From NCBI GenBank assembly GCA_964625745.1, contig CAZVCJ010000005.1, positions 1 to 64,000 of the forward strand: a stretch of 64,000 nt of DNA. Direction: 5' to 3'. Positions 42,959 through 51,708 of the stretch are shown here, piece by piece. The notes below the pieces were generated by a model. The model was not told the origin of the DNA. It did no database searches and saw only the letters and a list, made by a program, of their open reading frames with translations. The first letter of the stretch is position 1; each line of letters starts with the position of its first letter. Source of the DNA: CAZVCJ01 sp964625745. GTDB lineage: Bacteria; Chloroflexota; Anaerolineae; VGOG01. The translations under genes and the position numbers were made by a program.

Positions 42959-43723
42959 TCACATGTTGGCAGAGCGCCACCAATGATAGTATTTGGCACG
43001 CAGTTCCTCCTGCGAGGGCAGAGGGAAACACAGAAGCCCTTCTTTATTCCCCACGAATATCCCGCTCTTTATGGTGCGGTATGGAAACGAAGCCGGCTGG
43101 ATGCGGTTGACCATTTTGGAGTGGACGGTCTTGGTCCTCAGATCCACGAGACACTGGCGCAGATGACCGATGTTGGAATAGGGCAAGTCTCGCACGTCGC
43201 CGCGTTCAGGATCGGTGGCAAATTCACCCAGTCGCAGCTCTACAAAGCAAATCGCCGGCAGAGAGAGAAGGCTAGTCGGAGTCTTGACAATGAGATCGTA
43301 AAACTTGTGAGGACCCAGGGTGCTGACGACCAGAGGATGTACAGGCGCGATCTCCTGATAGAGATGCAATCCTATTGTGTCTTCGGGGAACTCTCGGCTC
43401 GACTCCAAACCCAGCACCCGCCCATCCTGGGTCACCAGGTAGAGCCTCTGAATGGTGCCTAAAGGGATATGCTCCAGCACCCGATAGACGGAGATATAGA
43501 TCGAGCGTTTCGGACTTCCGTCTTCGTGAGGCACGCAACGCCGGATACCCTCTTCGATGTGGAAATAGTCGTGTCTGAAGTCCGGATCAATCTCAAAGAA
43601 AATGGCTTGTCCGCGTGACTTCTTCGCACTCCCAACAGCATAGTAGACCCCGAATTCTTCCGGGGTTAACATGGAGGCGATCAATGCCTCAGGTATCACG
43701 GATAAGTACAGGTGGACATCCAT
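42959..43723 (-). CDS. Unknown 254-aa protein
   Basis: Not recognised. No membrane segment or known motif is clear; begins MDVHLYLSVIPEALIASMLTPEEFGVYYAVGSAKKSRGQ (given here in part) and continues as mixed alpha/beta sequence, with a stretch LPAICFVELRLGEF and a tail GLLCFPLPSQEEL. The ATG at 43723 is favoured by GGAGGAG 6 bases upstream; ATG at 43729 is too close. Lies between hppA and the signalling genes on the same strand. Confidence 0.75.
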   Translation of the reverse strand: MDVHLYLSVIPEALIASMLTPEEFGVYYAVGSAKKSRGQAIFFEIDPDFRHDYFHIEEGIRRCVPHEDGSPKRSIYISVYRVLEHIPLGTIQRLYLVTQDGRVLGLESSREFPEDTIGLHLYQEIAPVHPLVVSTLGPHKFYDLIVKTPTSLLSLPAICFVELRLGEFATDPERGDVRDLPYSNIGHLRQCLVDLRTKTVHSKMVNRIQPASFPYRTIKSGIFVGNKEGLLCFPLPSQEELRAKYYHWWRSANM

Positions 43724-43737
43724 GGCCATCTCCTCCT

Positions 43738-43806
43738 TAGAGGCTGGTACATCGGTAAATTGGTTGGTCGGTACATGTCCCAGTTTACCAATTTACCAGC
43801 CTACCA
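43738..43806. repeat. TTGGTAG-type period-7 palindrome
   Basis: GGCTGGTAC and GGTAAATTGGT are answered by ACCAATTTACC and CCAGCC. A weaker relative (TTGGTACATTTCTACCAATC) lies at 8132-8160 before serA. Confidence 0.7.
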
Positions 43807-43809
43807 CAG

Positions 43810-44442
43810 TCAGTCCGTAGCCCCTTCGTCCGCAATGCGTTGTGCACACTCCGCCAGTTCGCGAAGTCGCTGCGCATCACCAGAGAGACCGCGCGCACAC
43901 TGCATGTGCTCGAAGGCCTGATTATATAGCGTGCATGCGTTCTCCCATTCGTGGGTGAACTCGGCGATGCGGGCTGCCTGCTCAAGCGCCATCGCCGCCA
44001 GTTCCCATTTGCCCTCGTCCGCGTACTGGGCGGCAGCCTTCTCCAGATCAACCGGGCGCTGCTTAGGCAGTCGGTGCTCTGACTCCGCCAGGACGCGCTC
44101 GATGGTCGGCAACAGCAGGTCGTACCAGTTCGACTTGGGCAGGTACTCGTAGAAGTCTAACTGCGCAGCGCGGGCCTCGGTCTCCAGCGAGGCGTAGCCG
44201 GTGAACATGACCACCCGCAAGCCAGGTTGCAACTGGCGCAGCATCGCCGCCACCTGGAACCCATCCATCTCCGGCATCTTCATGTCCAGCAGAGCTACGT
44301 CGCAGGGCGTCTCCCGCGCCTGTTCGAGTGCCTCGCGCGCAGTGCTGGCCGTCACGACGGCATAGCCTGCCTGCTCCAGGTAGTCCTCCAGACTTTCGAG
44401 CACCAGCAGATCATCGTCCATCACCAGTATCGTTGACGACAT
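43810..44442 (-). CDS. Response regulator with C-terminal helical domain
   Basis: 210 aa. N-terminal receiver domain: ILVMDDDLLVLESLEDYL gives the acidic pocket, VALLDMKMPEMDGF the phospho-aspartate, VVMFTGYAS the Thr and YLPKS the Lys. The C-terminal 85 residues are helical and TPR-like (AAAQYADEGKWELAAMALEQAARIAE, ACTLYNQAFEHM), with no DNA-binding domain. AGGAGGTG lies 8 bases before the ATG at 44442. Likely partner of the two sensor kinases encoded just upstream. Confidence 0.87.
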   Translation of the reverse strand: MSSTILVMDDDLLVLESLEDYLEQAGYAVVTASTAREALEQARETPCDVALLDMKMPEMDGFQVAAMLRQLQPGLRVVMFTGYASLETEARAAQLDFYEYLPKSNWYDLLLPTIERVLAESEHRLPKQRPVDLEKAAAQYADEGKWELAAMALEQAARIAEFTHEWENACTLYNQAFEHMQCARGLSGDAQRLRELAECAQRIADEGATD

Positions 44443-44457
44443 TGCACTGCACCTCCT

Positions 44458-44575
44458 AAATGACTGTAGTAACTGTAGTAACTGTAGTAACGACTTCAGT
44501 CGTTCTTTGCAACTGAAGTCGCCACCACGAAAACGCGCCATGAACACGTAGTAACAACTTCAGTCGTTTAGTCCC
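44458..44575. repeat. REP elements on the 3' side of the transposase
   Basis: Three CTGTAGTAA units then CGACTTCAGTCG (44489-44500 region), AACTGAAGTCGCC and ACTTCAGTCG. The palindromic GACTTCAGTC core also abounds on the other side of the transposase gene. Confidence 0.82.
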
Positions 44576-45164
44576 CGTAATCCCACGCATCCCCAATCGG
44601 GCATTTGACCCATCGCTCGCGGAGCCATTGCTGCCCATACGTATCGAAGTAGAGATGCACACTGGACCACGGCCAATCGTAAGGGCTTTCGACGTACCCG
44701 TGTTTCACCGCGTTATAGTGGAGATAGTTCAGCGCGTGATAGTAATGACGCTCATCACGGATATAGCGATCACGGAATTTGTACCACACCTTGCGCTGCC
44801 CAGTGAGGCCATCCTCAAGATTCCACGCTCTGGCAGTGGTCCCATGGAGATGCTGGAGTATAGCCGAGATCTGCTCCAAGGATTGAACGCCCGCCAGAAA
44901 GTGATAGTGATTAGTCAAGATAACCCAACCCCCGATCTCAGCCTGGATGTCGGCCAGTTCTGAAAGGAGCTGATCCTCAAACGCAGTTAACCGGGCAGGG
45001 GAAGCCATGATGTGCGCGTGTTCGTAGTTGGCAACAGTGATGCAGTACCACCCGGCCTCGCGATAGGGATGCGGCGGCGAGTGTAAGGGGTAGCCACACT
45101 GCCGACGTTCTTCGACGACAACAGCACGCTCCTCGGGTGTCATGTGGCGATACTCGTAAGGCAT
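44568..45164 (-). CDS. REP-associated tyrosine transposase (Y1/RAYT)
   Basis: 198 aa, IS200-like single-strand transposase. NHYHFLAG holds the metal-binding histidines and YYHALNYLHYNAVKHG the catalytic tyrosine region; DWPWSSVHLY is typical of the RAYT branch. ATG at 45164 has GGAGGGAG upstream. Both flanks carry multiple GACTTCAGTC/GCCACTTCAGTGGC palindromes, the expected substrate repeats. Such proteins spread REP sequences in genomes. The element separates the response regulator from the kinases. Confidence 0.9.
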   Translation of the reverse strand: MPYEYRHMTPEERAVVVEERRQCGYPLHSPPHPYREAGWYCITVANYEHAHIMASPARLTAFEDQLLSELADIQAEIGGWVILTNHYHFLAGVQSLEQISAILQHLHGTTARAWNLEDGLTGQRKVWYKFRDRYIRDERHYYHALNYLHYNAVKHGYVESPYDWPWSSVHLYFDTYGQQWLRERWVKCPIGDAWDYGD

Positions 45165-45167
45165 CTC

Positions 45168-45345
45168 TCCCTCCGAAGCGACTGAAGTCGCCACTACGAA
45201 AGCCGTAGTAGCCACGTAGTAGCCACTTCAGTGGCTTAAGCGCGACTGAAGTCACTACTACGGCTACTGCCACTACAAAGGCCACAATAGCCACCGTAGT
45301 AGCCACTTCAGTGGCTTGAGAGCGACTGAAGTCGCTACTACGGTC
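45168..45345. repeat. REP elements on the 5' side of the transposase
   Basis: At least five palindromes: GCGACTGAAGTCGC, GCCACTTCAGTGGC, GCGACTGAAGTC, GCCACTTCAGTGGC and GCGACTGAAGTCGC, separated by TACTACGG/CCGTAGTAG arms in both orientations. Confidence 0.88.
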
Positions 45346-45346
45346 A

Positions 45347-46465
45347 CTATTCAGGCTGAGTTGGCAAGCGGACGGTGACGGTGGCTCCTTTGCCCACGGT
45401 GCTGGTCACCTCAATTCGACCGCCGTGGTTTTCGATGTTCCTGCGGGCGACGTAAAGCCCCAGTCCGCTTCCCTTCTGCCCGTTTCTCCAGTCCGAGAAT
45501 CCGATGCGGAAGATTTTCTCCTGTGTCTCCGTAGGAATGCCGACCCCCGTGTCCTCAATGTCCACAGCGACCCACCCCCCTCCGACTCCCCCCTGAGAGG
45601 GGGGAGGGCCTTCCCATCGCGTGCGCAACGTGAGTGTACCACTGTCAGTCATAGCCCGCCCGGCGTTGGTCAGCAGGTTGTGGAAAGCCCGTTCCAACTG
45701 GGCGCGGCTGCCGTGTATCGGCGGGATGTCCTCGCCCCACTCTCGCACGACGGTCACGTCAGGGTGGCCGTAACTGAACTCTTGCACCAGCCGCTCCAAC
45801 AGACGATGGAGGTCGAGAGGCTCCCAGCGCCAGGCCTCGCTGCTATCCAGGGCCACGGCCACGTGGCCCAGGTCGTCGGCCAACCGCTTGATGCGGGCCA
45901 GGATCTGCTGGATGACCTCGATGGAACGCTCGCACTCCGCATCCCCGACCACCCGTTTGGATAGCGCCTGCACCCGCTGGGTGAGCACGAAGTAGGTCGT
46001 GCCGCCGATGTCGTGGCCGACCTCCCGCGCCAGGAGGCGCAGTTCCTCCTCGGCCTGCTGCTTGCGGAAGTGCAGTTCCTGCCACTCGAAACCGCGCTCG
46101 ATGCGCACGATCCACTGATCCAGTGGCTCCGACTTGTTGACGAAGTCTTTTGCCCCTCCGCGCATGGCCGCGACCACATTCTCATAAACGCCATAGGCGC
46201 TGAGCATGATGACGTAGGTCTGCTCCAGCAGGTGCTTCTCCTGCATCAAGCGCAGCACTTCCATTCCGTCCAGCCCCGGCATGTTGATGTCGAGCAGCAC
46301 GACATCGTACGGGGCTTGCTCCAGCCGGGCCAGCGCCTCCGTCCCACTCGCCGCAGATTCCACTTTCCAGACTCGCGCCGCAAAGGTGGAGTTACTGAGA
46401 AAAGCAACGACCTCTTCGCGAAAGAAGGGCTCGTCGTCTACTACGAGGATCGTTTTGTGTTCCAT
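45347..46465 (-). CDS. Receiver-histidine kinase hybrid
   Basis: 372 aa. N-terminal receiver (ILVVDDEPFFREEV, VVLLDINMPGLDGMEV, IMLSAYG, DFVNKSE) joined to a kinase core: a helical segment with LAREVGHDIGG, where H is the likely phospho-acceptor, then an ATPase domain with HNLLTNAGRAM (N box), DIEDTGVGIP and GSGLGLYVARRN. GPPPSQGGVGGGW in the ATPase domain is an in-frame palindromic repeat (45570-45612). No ribosome site is certain; the region just upstream is itself a repeat. Cotranscribed with the GAF kinase upstream. Confidence 0.9.
   Translation of the reverse strand: MEHKTILVVDDEPFFREEVVAFLSNSTFAARVWKVESAASGTEALARLEQAPYDVVLLDINMPGLDGMEVLRLMQEKHLLEQTYVIMLSAYGVYENVVAAMRGGAKDFVNKSEPLDQWIVRIERGFEWQELHFRKQQAEEELRLLAREVGHDIGGTTYFVLTQRVQALSKRVVGDAECERSIEVIQQILARIKRLADDLGHVAVALDSSEAWRWEPLDLHRLLERLVQEFSYGHPDVTVVREWGEDIPPIHGSRAQLERAFHNLLTNAGRAMTDSGTLTLRTRWEGPPPSQGGVGGGWVAVDIEDTGVGIPTETQEKIFRIGFSDWRNGQKGSGLGLYVARRNIENHGGRIEVTSTVGKGATVTVRLPTQPE
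45570..45612. repeat. In-frame palindrome in kinase (family A)
   Basis: CCCCCCTCCGACTCCCCCCT followed by GAGAGGGGGGAGGG. Copies at 46466-46500 (between the two kinases) and 47068-47110 (inside the next kinase) make three in 1.5 kb; both coding copies read PPSQGGVGGG. Confidence 0.88.
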
Positions 46466-46502
46466 AAACCCCCCTCCGGCTCCCCCCTGGGAGGGGGGAG
46501 GG

Positions 46503-48341
46503 TCAGTTGTCCCTTCGATTCCCCCGATTCAAGGGCAATTCAAGCACGAACTGCACTGCTCCATCGTAAGCCTGCCAGGTGAGACCACCTCCGTATTGGG
46601 TCTTCACCGTCTCCTGGGCCAGTGCCCACTCGAAGTGAAGGGGCGACAGTTCCTCAGGCGCGCCGGCCGCCGGTTCGAGGATAGATGCAATGTTTCCACT
46701 CAAGGGGGCCTCCGGCGCGTGCACCTCCGTGCGAATGCGTTGACCGTCGGCGGATAAGGAGGTGTGCACCTCGATGAGGCCCCCCTGTGCCTCGAGGGCC
46801 TCCATCGCCAAATGCAGGACGGTGACCAGGACGCCGAACAGTTCATTAGGCTCGATGAACAGCGTGGGCAGGTCTTCGTAGGTTACGTGCACCTCCACCC
46901 CGCGCCGCTGCCGCTCCGCTGCCAGCCAGATAAGGACCTCGCGTACCACGTCGTTCCAGTTTGTGGTCGTGCGGAAGAAGCCGATTTGCTGCGAGAATCT
47001 GAGCAGATCAAGCAGTTTGCCGCTGACCTCGTTCAGGTTGGTCTCAATGACGTCCAGCCGCCTGGTGAGAGCCCCCCCCCCAACTCCCCCCTGCGAGGGG
47101 GGAGAGCCTAACACGTCACAGAGGTCGCTGCGCAGGTTGGTCACTGCCAGGCGAGCCACGGCCAATGGGTTTGCCGCCTCGTGCCGTATCCGTTGCGCCA
47201 GAGTGCCGAAGGAGGCGACCCGCTGCATCCGCATGGCGGTCACGCCTACCTCGCCCAGAGTCTTGAGGTAGCGAGCTCCCTCCAGCACGCCGCCGATGGC
47301 CGTGGAGAGCAAGCGCAGATACCCCTCGTCTTCGTCGGTGAACCAATCGCGGTGGCCAGCGGCGCTGGGAATCTTGTTGATCAACTCGAGGGTGCCGAGT
47401 ATCTCGTCACCCAACTGCAGGGAGACGCCAAGAAAGGAGCGATAGACGCCAGAGGGGAGATGCGAGGCGACCTCTGCGATGTGAGGATCACTCCAATCCG
47501 CCGCCGCTGCCACCTCGCGTATCTGGACGGGTGTTCCAGTGTGGAAGATGTGGCCCGTCAGCCCCTCCTCTGTCATGTACGTCAGTTTGCCGATCAGCGT
47601 TTCAGGAAGGCCGCTGACGGCTCGCAGCTCTGCTCGATGGACATCCTCCTCGGCTTGCAGGTAAATCAGGCAGCCTTCGGTGCGGAACCCCTGTCTGACC
47701 CGCTCCGTTACAGCCTGTAGCATCTCGGCGATGGGCCGCCGTGGGTCCAATTCCTCGCCGATATCCAGTAGCAGCCGGAAGTAGCGCGCACGGCGCTTCT
47801 CCTGCTCGTAGCGTTGCGAATTCTCGATGGCGATATTCACCATCGCAGCCACGTGACTCAACAGCGCTTCATCCTGCGCGTCGAACCGCTCTCCCCTCGC
47901 CTTCCCGGAGACCCGCAACACACCAAGCACGGTGGACCCATCCCTGGAGAGAATCGGTACCCCCAGGTAAGCCTGGCCTGGTTTGGCGCTGATCTCGGAG
48001 TATTTCTTGCTCCAGACCAGGTCCTCGGCGATGCGTCGCAATTCTCCGTTGTCCCTGACGTTGGCGATGCGCAGTGGCTGACCTTGTTTGGCGATCCAGC
48101 CGGTCAATCCTTCGCCTGGCTCATACTCCACTCGCTCGGCGGGCATCTGTGCCCCCTCCAGGAGGCCGGTGGTGCCGCGCAGGACGTAACGGCCGGTGAT
48201 GTCGTCGCGCAGGAAGATGGAAGAGCCACCAGCGCCGAGCCGGTCACGGGCATGGCGCACCACCAGCGCCATCAGCCGGTCACGGTTCAACTCGCCGTAG
48301 ATTTCAAGCAGCTCTTTGTCAAATCCCGCTACCCGATTCAT
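46503..48341 (-). CDS. GAF-domain sensor histidine kinase-like protein
   Basis: 612 aa, no membrane segment. Two GAF domains (about 20-180 and 195-355: VEYEPGEGLTGWIAKQGQPLRI and LTYMTEEGLTGHIFHTGTPVQI) may bind small ligands. RIRHEAANPLAVARL holds the probable phospho-acceptor histidine. The C-terminal ATPase-like part is divergent: clear G boxes are missing (QTVKTQYGGGLTWQ), so catalytic activity is doubtful. SPPSQGGVGGG is an in-frame repeat after the histidine helix. It ends 37 bases before the hybrid kinase and starts 18 bases after hppA copy 2 ends. Confidence 0.87.
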   Translation of the reverse strand: MNRVAGFDKELLEIYGELNRDRLMALVVRHARDRLGAGGSSIFLRDDITGRYVLRGTTGLLEGAQMPAERVEYEPGEGLTGWIAKQGQPLRIANVRDNGELRRIAEDLVWSKKYSEISAKPGQAYLGVPILSRDGSTVLGVLRVSGKARGERFDAQDEALLSHVAAMVNIAIENSQRYEQEKRRARYFRLLLDIGEELDPRRPIAEMLQAVTERVRQGFRTEGCLIYLQAEEDVHRAELRAVSGLPETLIGKLTYMTEEGLTGHIFHTGTPVQIREVAAAADWSDPHIAEVASHLPSGVYRSFLGVSLQLGDEILGTLELINKIPSAAGHRDWFTDEDEGYLRLLSTAIGGVLEGARYLKTLGEVGVTAMRMQRVASFGTLAQRIRHEAANPLAVARLAVTNLRSDLCDVLGSPPSQGGVGGGALTRRLDVIETNLNEVSGKLLDLLRFSQQIGFFRTTTNWNDVVREVLIWLAAERQRRGVEVHVTYEDLPTLFIEPNELFGVLVTVLHLAMEALEAQGGLIEVHTSLSADGQRIRTEVHAPEAPLSGNIASILEPAAGAPEELSPLHFEWALAQETVKTQYGGGLTWQAYDGAVQFVLELPLNRGNRRDN

Positions 48342-48359
48342 GTTCGTCAGTTACACGCT

Positions 48360-50480
48360 CTACTTCCAGGTCAACCCATAGGTGTAGAAGAGCGGCAGGA
48401 GGGTGATGGCCAGGATGTTCTGCAACTTGATAAGAATGTGCAGGGATGGCCCGGCAGTGTCCTTGAGAGGATCGCCAAAGGTATCGCCGATCACCCCGGC
48501 CTTGTGAGCTTCCGACCCCTTGCCACCCAAATGGCCTTCCTCGACGTACTTCTTAGCGTTATCCCACGCGCCACCGGCATTGAACATGAAGATAGCCAAC
48601 GTCGCGCCGATGACCTTCACCCCGATCAGGTAGAAAGCCAGAGGCCACGGGCCCATCAGGAAGCCGACGGCGATGGGGAAGGCCACCCCGACCAGAGTCG
48701 GTGCTATCATCTCCCGCAGCGCGTGGCGCGTCCCGATGTCCACGCAGCGCGAGTATTCGGGGACAGCCTGGCCAGCCATAAGCCCGGGGATCTCGCGGAA
48801 CTGCCGCCGCACCTCGTCCACCATACGGAAAGCTGTCCGGCCTACCGCCTTCATCGCCTGCGAGGTGAACAGGAAGGGAATGGTGGAGCCGATCATCAGC
48901 GCAGCGATATTCAGCGGGTGGGCCAGGTTAAGGCCGCGCACGATGCTCAGGGCCGCTCCTTCTGGATCGGCGCCGCCGAAGGTGACAAAACTAACCAGAC
49001 TATCGTGGCTTGCCCCAACCAGCTCAGCCGCGCTGAGAAGATAGGCGAAGAGGATGACGACGCTGGTCATCAGGGCACAGCACATACCATAGCCCTTGGT
49101 AATGGCTTTGGTGATGTTGCCGGCCGCGTCCAAAACGTCTCCAGCCTGGCGTACCTGTGGCCCCAGCCCAGCCATCTCGGCGATGCCGCTGGCGTTGTCG
49201 GCGATGGGACCAAAGGCATCGGCCGCCATGATGACGCCCTTCATCTCGGTGATACCCAGCGTGGCCGCTGTGATACCGAGGATGCCAGGCAGACCGCCGC
49301 CCATGATGTAGAAGGCGATAACGTTCACTATGGCCACCAGGATCTTCAGAACGACCGCGCTCTCCATACCCCAGGCAAAGCCATAGATCAAGTTGATGGC
49401 CACGCCGCTCAAGCCCCCCTCAGCGATCTCTCTGACCGGCCTCTGGGTGATACCGGTGTAGTACTGTACCAGAAGCGAGACCAGAATGGCCGTGATCAGA
49501 CCCAGGGTGAGGCAGTAGAACAGACGGATGTCGTGCATCACGTAGACGCCCAGGACGTAAAAAGAGGCCATAGAGAACAGGGCAGTTACCAGGAAGCCTA
49601 TGTTCATAGATACGATGGGATTGCGCTTCTCTGTTCCGCGCACTGCCAGCACCCCCAGCACTGCACCAACGGCGCCAATGGCCCGGCTCAGCAAAGGGAA
49701 GAGCACTGCTACCCAACCATAGGTGGGGATAAAAGTCAGGCCTACGATCATCGTGCCGATAAGATTGTCGGAGCCAGACTCGAAGAGGTCTGCCCCACGC
49801 CCGGCCACGTCCCCTACGTTGTCGCCCACCTGGTCGGCGATGACGGCGGCGTTACGCGGGTCATCCTCCGGGATGCCTTGTTCCACTTTACCCACCAGGT
49901 CGGCTGCAATATCCGCCCCTTTGGTGAAGATGCCGCCGCCCAACTGGGCGAACAAAGCGGAGACACTGGCTCCAAAGCCAAAGCCGACCAGCAGGTGAAC
50001 ATTCTCTGGGTGAACCGGGCTCACGCCGAAGAGGATAAACAGCAGGGAGATGCCCAAGAGGTTCAGCGCTACGATAGAGAGTCCCATCACTCCCCCGCCC
50101 CTGAAGGCAATCATCAAGGCCCGCGCAGCGGAAAAGCGGGCTGCGGAGGTGGTGCGCACATTAGCCCGCGTGGCCGCGTTCATCCCGATATAGATAGCCA
50201 GCATAGAGAAGCCGGCGCCGACGACAAAGCCTAGCGCGATCTGCCACTTGGGCCACATGACGACGAGCAGCAAGGCCGTCAACGCGACGATGAAATAGCC
50301 AATGGTCTGGAATTCCCGCCTCAGGAAAACATTGGCCCCCTCTTGAATCCAGGAAGCGATCTCTTTCATGCGAGGCGTGCCTGCCTCTTGCTTGATGACC
50401 CACCAAGCGAGCAGGCCAACGAAGATCAGAGCGAATACTCCGGCCAAAGGAATCAAATACGTTACCAGGTCAAACACCAC
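48360..50480 (-). CDS. hppA: Membrane H+-pumping pyrophosphatase, copy 2
   Basis: 706 aa. Same enzyme class as copy 1 but clearly diverged. ADIAADLVGKVEQGIPEDDPRNAAVIADQVGDNVGD and GSEAHKAGVIGDTFGDPLKDTAGPS are the pyrophosphate-binding motifs. GNITKAITKG again has the lysine of the K+-independent proton pump. AGGAGGAG lies 6-10 bases before the ATG. It is downstream of the F0 genes, from which a 13-bp-stem hairpin separates it. Two pyrophosphatases may serve different ion or growth conditions. Confidence 0.94.
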   Translation of the reverse strand: MVFDLVTYLIPLAGVFALIFVGLLAWWVIKQEAGTPRMKEIASWIQEGANVFLRREFQTIGYFIVALTALLLVVMWPKWQIALGFVVGAGFSMLAIYIGMNAATRANVRTTSAARFSAARALMIAFRGGGVMGLSIVALNLLGISLLFILFGVSPVHPENVHLLVGFGFGASVSALFAQLGGGIFTKGADIAADLVGKVEQGIPEDDPRNAAVIADQVGDNVGDVAGRGADLFESGSDNLIGTMIVGLTFIPTYGWVAVLFPLLSRAIGAVGAVLGVLAVRGTEKRNPIVSMNIGFLVTALFSMASFYVLGVYVMHDIRLFYCLTLGLITAILVSLLVQYYTGITQRPVREIAEGGLSGVAINLIYGFAWGMESAVVLKILVAIVNVIAFYIMGGGLPGILGITAATLGITEMKGVIMAADAFGPIADNASGIAEMAGLGPQVRQAGDVLDAAGNITKAITKGYGMCCALMTSVVILFAYLLSAAELVGASHDSLVSFVTFGGADPEGAALSIVRGLNLAHPLNIAALMIGSTIPFLFTSQAMKAVGRTAFRMVDEVRRQFREIPGLMAGQAVPEYSRCVDIGTRHALREMIAPTLVGVAFPIAVGFLMGPWPLAFYLIGVKVIGATLAIFMFNAGGAWDNAKKYVEEGHLGGKGSEAHKAGVIGDTFGDPLKDTAGPSLHILIKLQNILAITLLPLFYTYGLTWK

Positions 50481-50524
50481 AATGTCTCCTCCTCGTTAAG
50501 AATCACTAGCGCTAATTGAGCTCA

Positions 50525-50560
50525 AGAGCCTCTATCTTCACCAGGGCAGATAGAGGCTCT
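50525..50560. terminator. Perfect 13-bp hairpin between F0 genes and hppA
   Basis: AGAGCCTCTATCT (50525-50537) pairs perfectly with AGATAGAGGCTCT (50548-50560). No long T run follows on either strand, so it could be a weak terminator or a processing site. Confidence 0.6.
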
Positions 50561-50663
50561 ATCCATTTCTGAAATCAAAAGTTAAGCAAAGTAGGCAACG
50601 CTGTCCCAATGGCCAACTTCGAGCCCCGACCAAACAAACTGGAGCTATCTCCTGCCGGCAGGA

Positions 50664-51419
50664 TTACTCCAGTTGCTCCTGCAAAGCAACCAGCTTGCCA
50701 GCGACGCTGCCATCTACGACGCGGTCGCCGATCTGGATCACCAAACCGCCCAGGATGCTGGGATCCACCTTGAACTCCAGCGCCGGCCTCTCGCCCAGAT
50801 GCTCGGCCAGGCTGCCAGCCACCGTCTCCTGTTCACCTGCCGAGAGGGGCAAAGCAGTGGTTACGTGGGCCGTCATCGCGCCCGCCCGCCTGGCCCATTC
50901 GAGCTCTTCCTCGTCCAGGACCACCACCCGCCCCGCTCGGATCCCGCTGAAGAACTCATCAATCAACCGCCGCTGGCGCTGCTCATCCAGGGCTTCGCCG
51001 ATGATCTTGTTGGAGACAGCGATAGCCAGGGTTGCCACCTGGCTCCGCAGCTCGGCCAGCATCTGCTGGCGATCTCTCTCAACCACCGCCCGCCCGTCAG
51101 CGATGATCCGCTCCACTTCGGTCCGCGCCTCAGCGACGACCGCCTCCTTCGCCTTCTCGCCTTCCTCCCTGGCCTGGGCGATGATCTGCCCTCTCTCCTG
51201 CTTTGCTTCCTCGACCCGCCGCTCGTACTCCTGAGCGGCGCGCTCCCTATCCCGCCGGGCCTGTTCGGCATCCTCCATGCTCTGAGCGATTTTCTGGCGG
51301 CGCTCTTCAAACACCTTCACGACCCGCTTCCAGAGCAGGAAATAGAGGGCGATGAACAGGATGAGGACGTTGACGATCTGAGAAAGCAGGGAGACAGGGT
51401 CAATACCTAGTTTCTCCAA
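50664..51419 (-). CDS. atpFH: Fused ATP synthase b-delta subunit
   Basis: 251 aa. Residues 1-30 form the membrane helix of subunit b (LLSQIVNVLILFIALYFLLWKRV), followed by a long charged coiled coil to about 160. The C-terminal 90 residues (AGAMTAHVTTALPLSAGEQETV, DPSILGGLVIQIGDRVVDGSV) are the C-terminal domain of subunit delta. The delta N-terminal alpha-binding domain is missing or reduced. TTG start at 51419 follows AAAGGAGCC; upstream in-frame codons overlap atpE and are unlikely. Peripheral stalk linking F0 to F1. Confidence 0.87.
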   Translation of the reverse strand: MEKLGIDPVSLLSQIVNVLILFIALYFLLWKRVVKVFEERRQKIAQSMEDAEQARRDRERAAQEYERRVEEAKQERGQIIAQAREEGEKAKEAVVAEARTEVERIIADGRAVVERDRQQMLAELRSQVATLAIAVSNKIIGEALDEQRQRRLIDEFFSGIRAGRVVVLDEEELEWARRAGAMTAHVTTALPLSAGEQETVAGSLAEHLGERPALEFKVDPSILGGLVIQIGDRVVDGSVAGKLVALQEQLE

Positions 51420-51432
51420 GGGCTGGCTCCTT

Positions 51433-51681
51433 TCACCCCCCAAGGGCAACCGGGGGGACGAACTTGATGGCCAACGCCACCACCAGGGCGTAGATAGCGA
51501 TGGCCTCGGCAAAGGCGATGGCCAGGATCATGTTGGTCAAGATGCTGCCGCTGGCTTCAGGATTGCGTCCAATGGCCTCCATAGCCTTGCTAGCCAGCAA
51601 GCCGATACCCAGGGCTGGCCCCAGGGCACCAAAGCCAATGGCCAAAGCGGCGGCAATTTGTGTTGCGCTTTCGTAAGGCAT
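51433..51681 (-). CDS. atpE: ATP synthase subunit c
   Basis: 82 aa, two membrane helices joined by the polar loop RNPEASG. The ion-binding glutamate is in AFAEAIAIYALV; alanine follows it and no glutamine is placed for sodium binding, so proton specificity is likely. Forms the rotor ring. AAGGAGGATTCTAA precedes the ATG. Lies between atpB and the b-delta gene. Confidence 0.95.
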   Translation of the reverse strand: MPYESATQIAAALAIGFGALGPALGIGLLASKAMEAIGRNPEASGSILTNMILAIAFAEAIAIYALVVALAIKFVPPVALGG

Positions 51682-51708
51682 TTAGAATCCTCCTTGATTT
51701 AAGATGAG

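Noticed and set aside
47814..50234. 806-codon plus-strand open frame
   Set aside because: Runs antisense to the GAF kinase and hppA, both with intact motifs; its product is rich in His, Gln and Asp with no recognisable domain.
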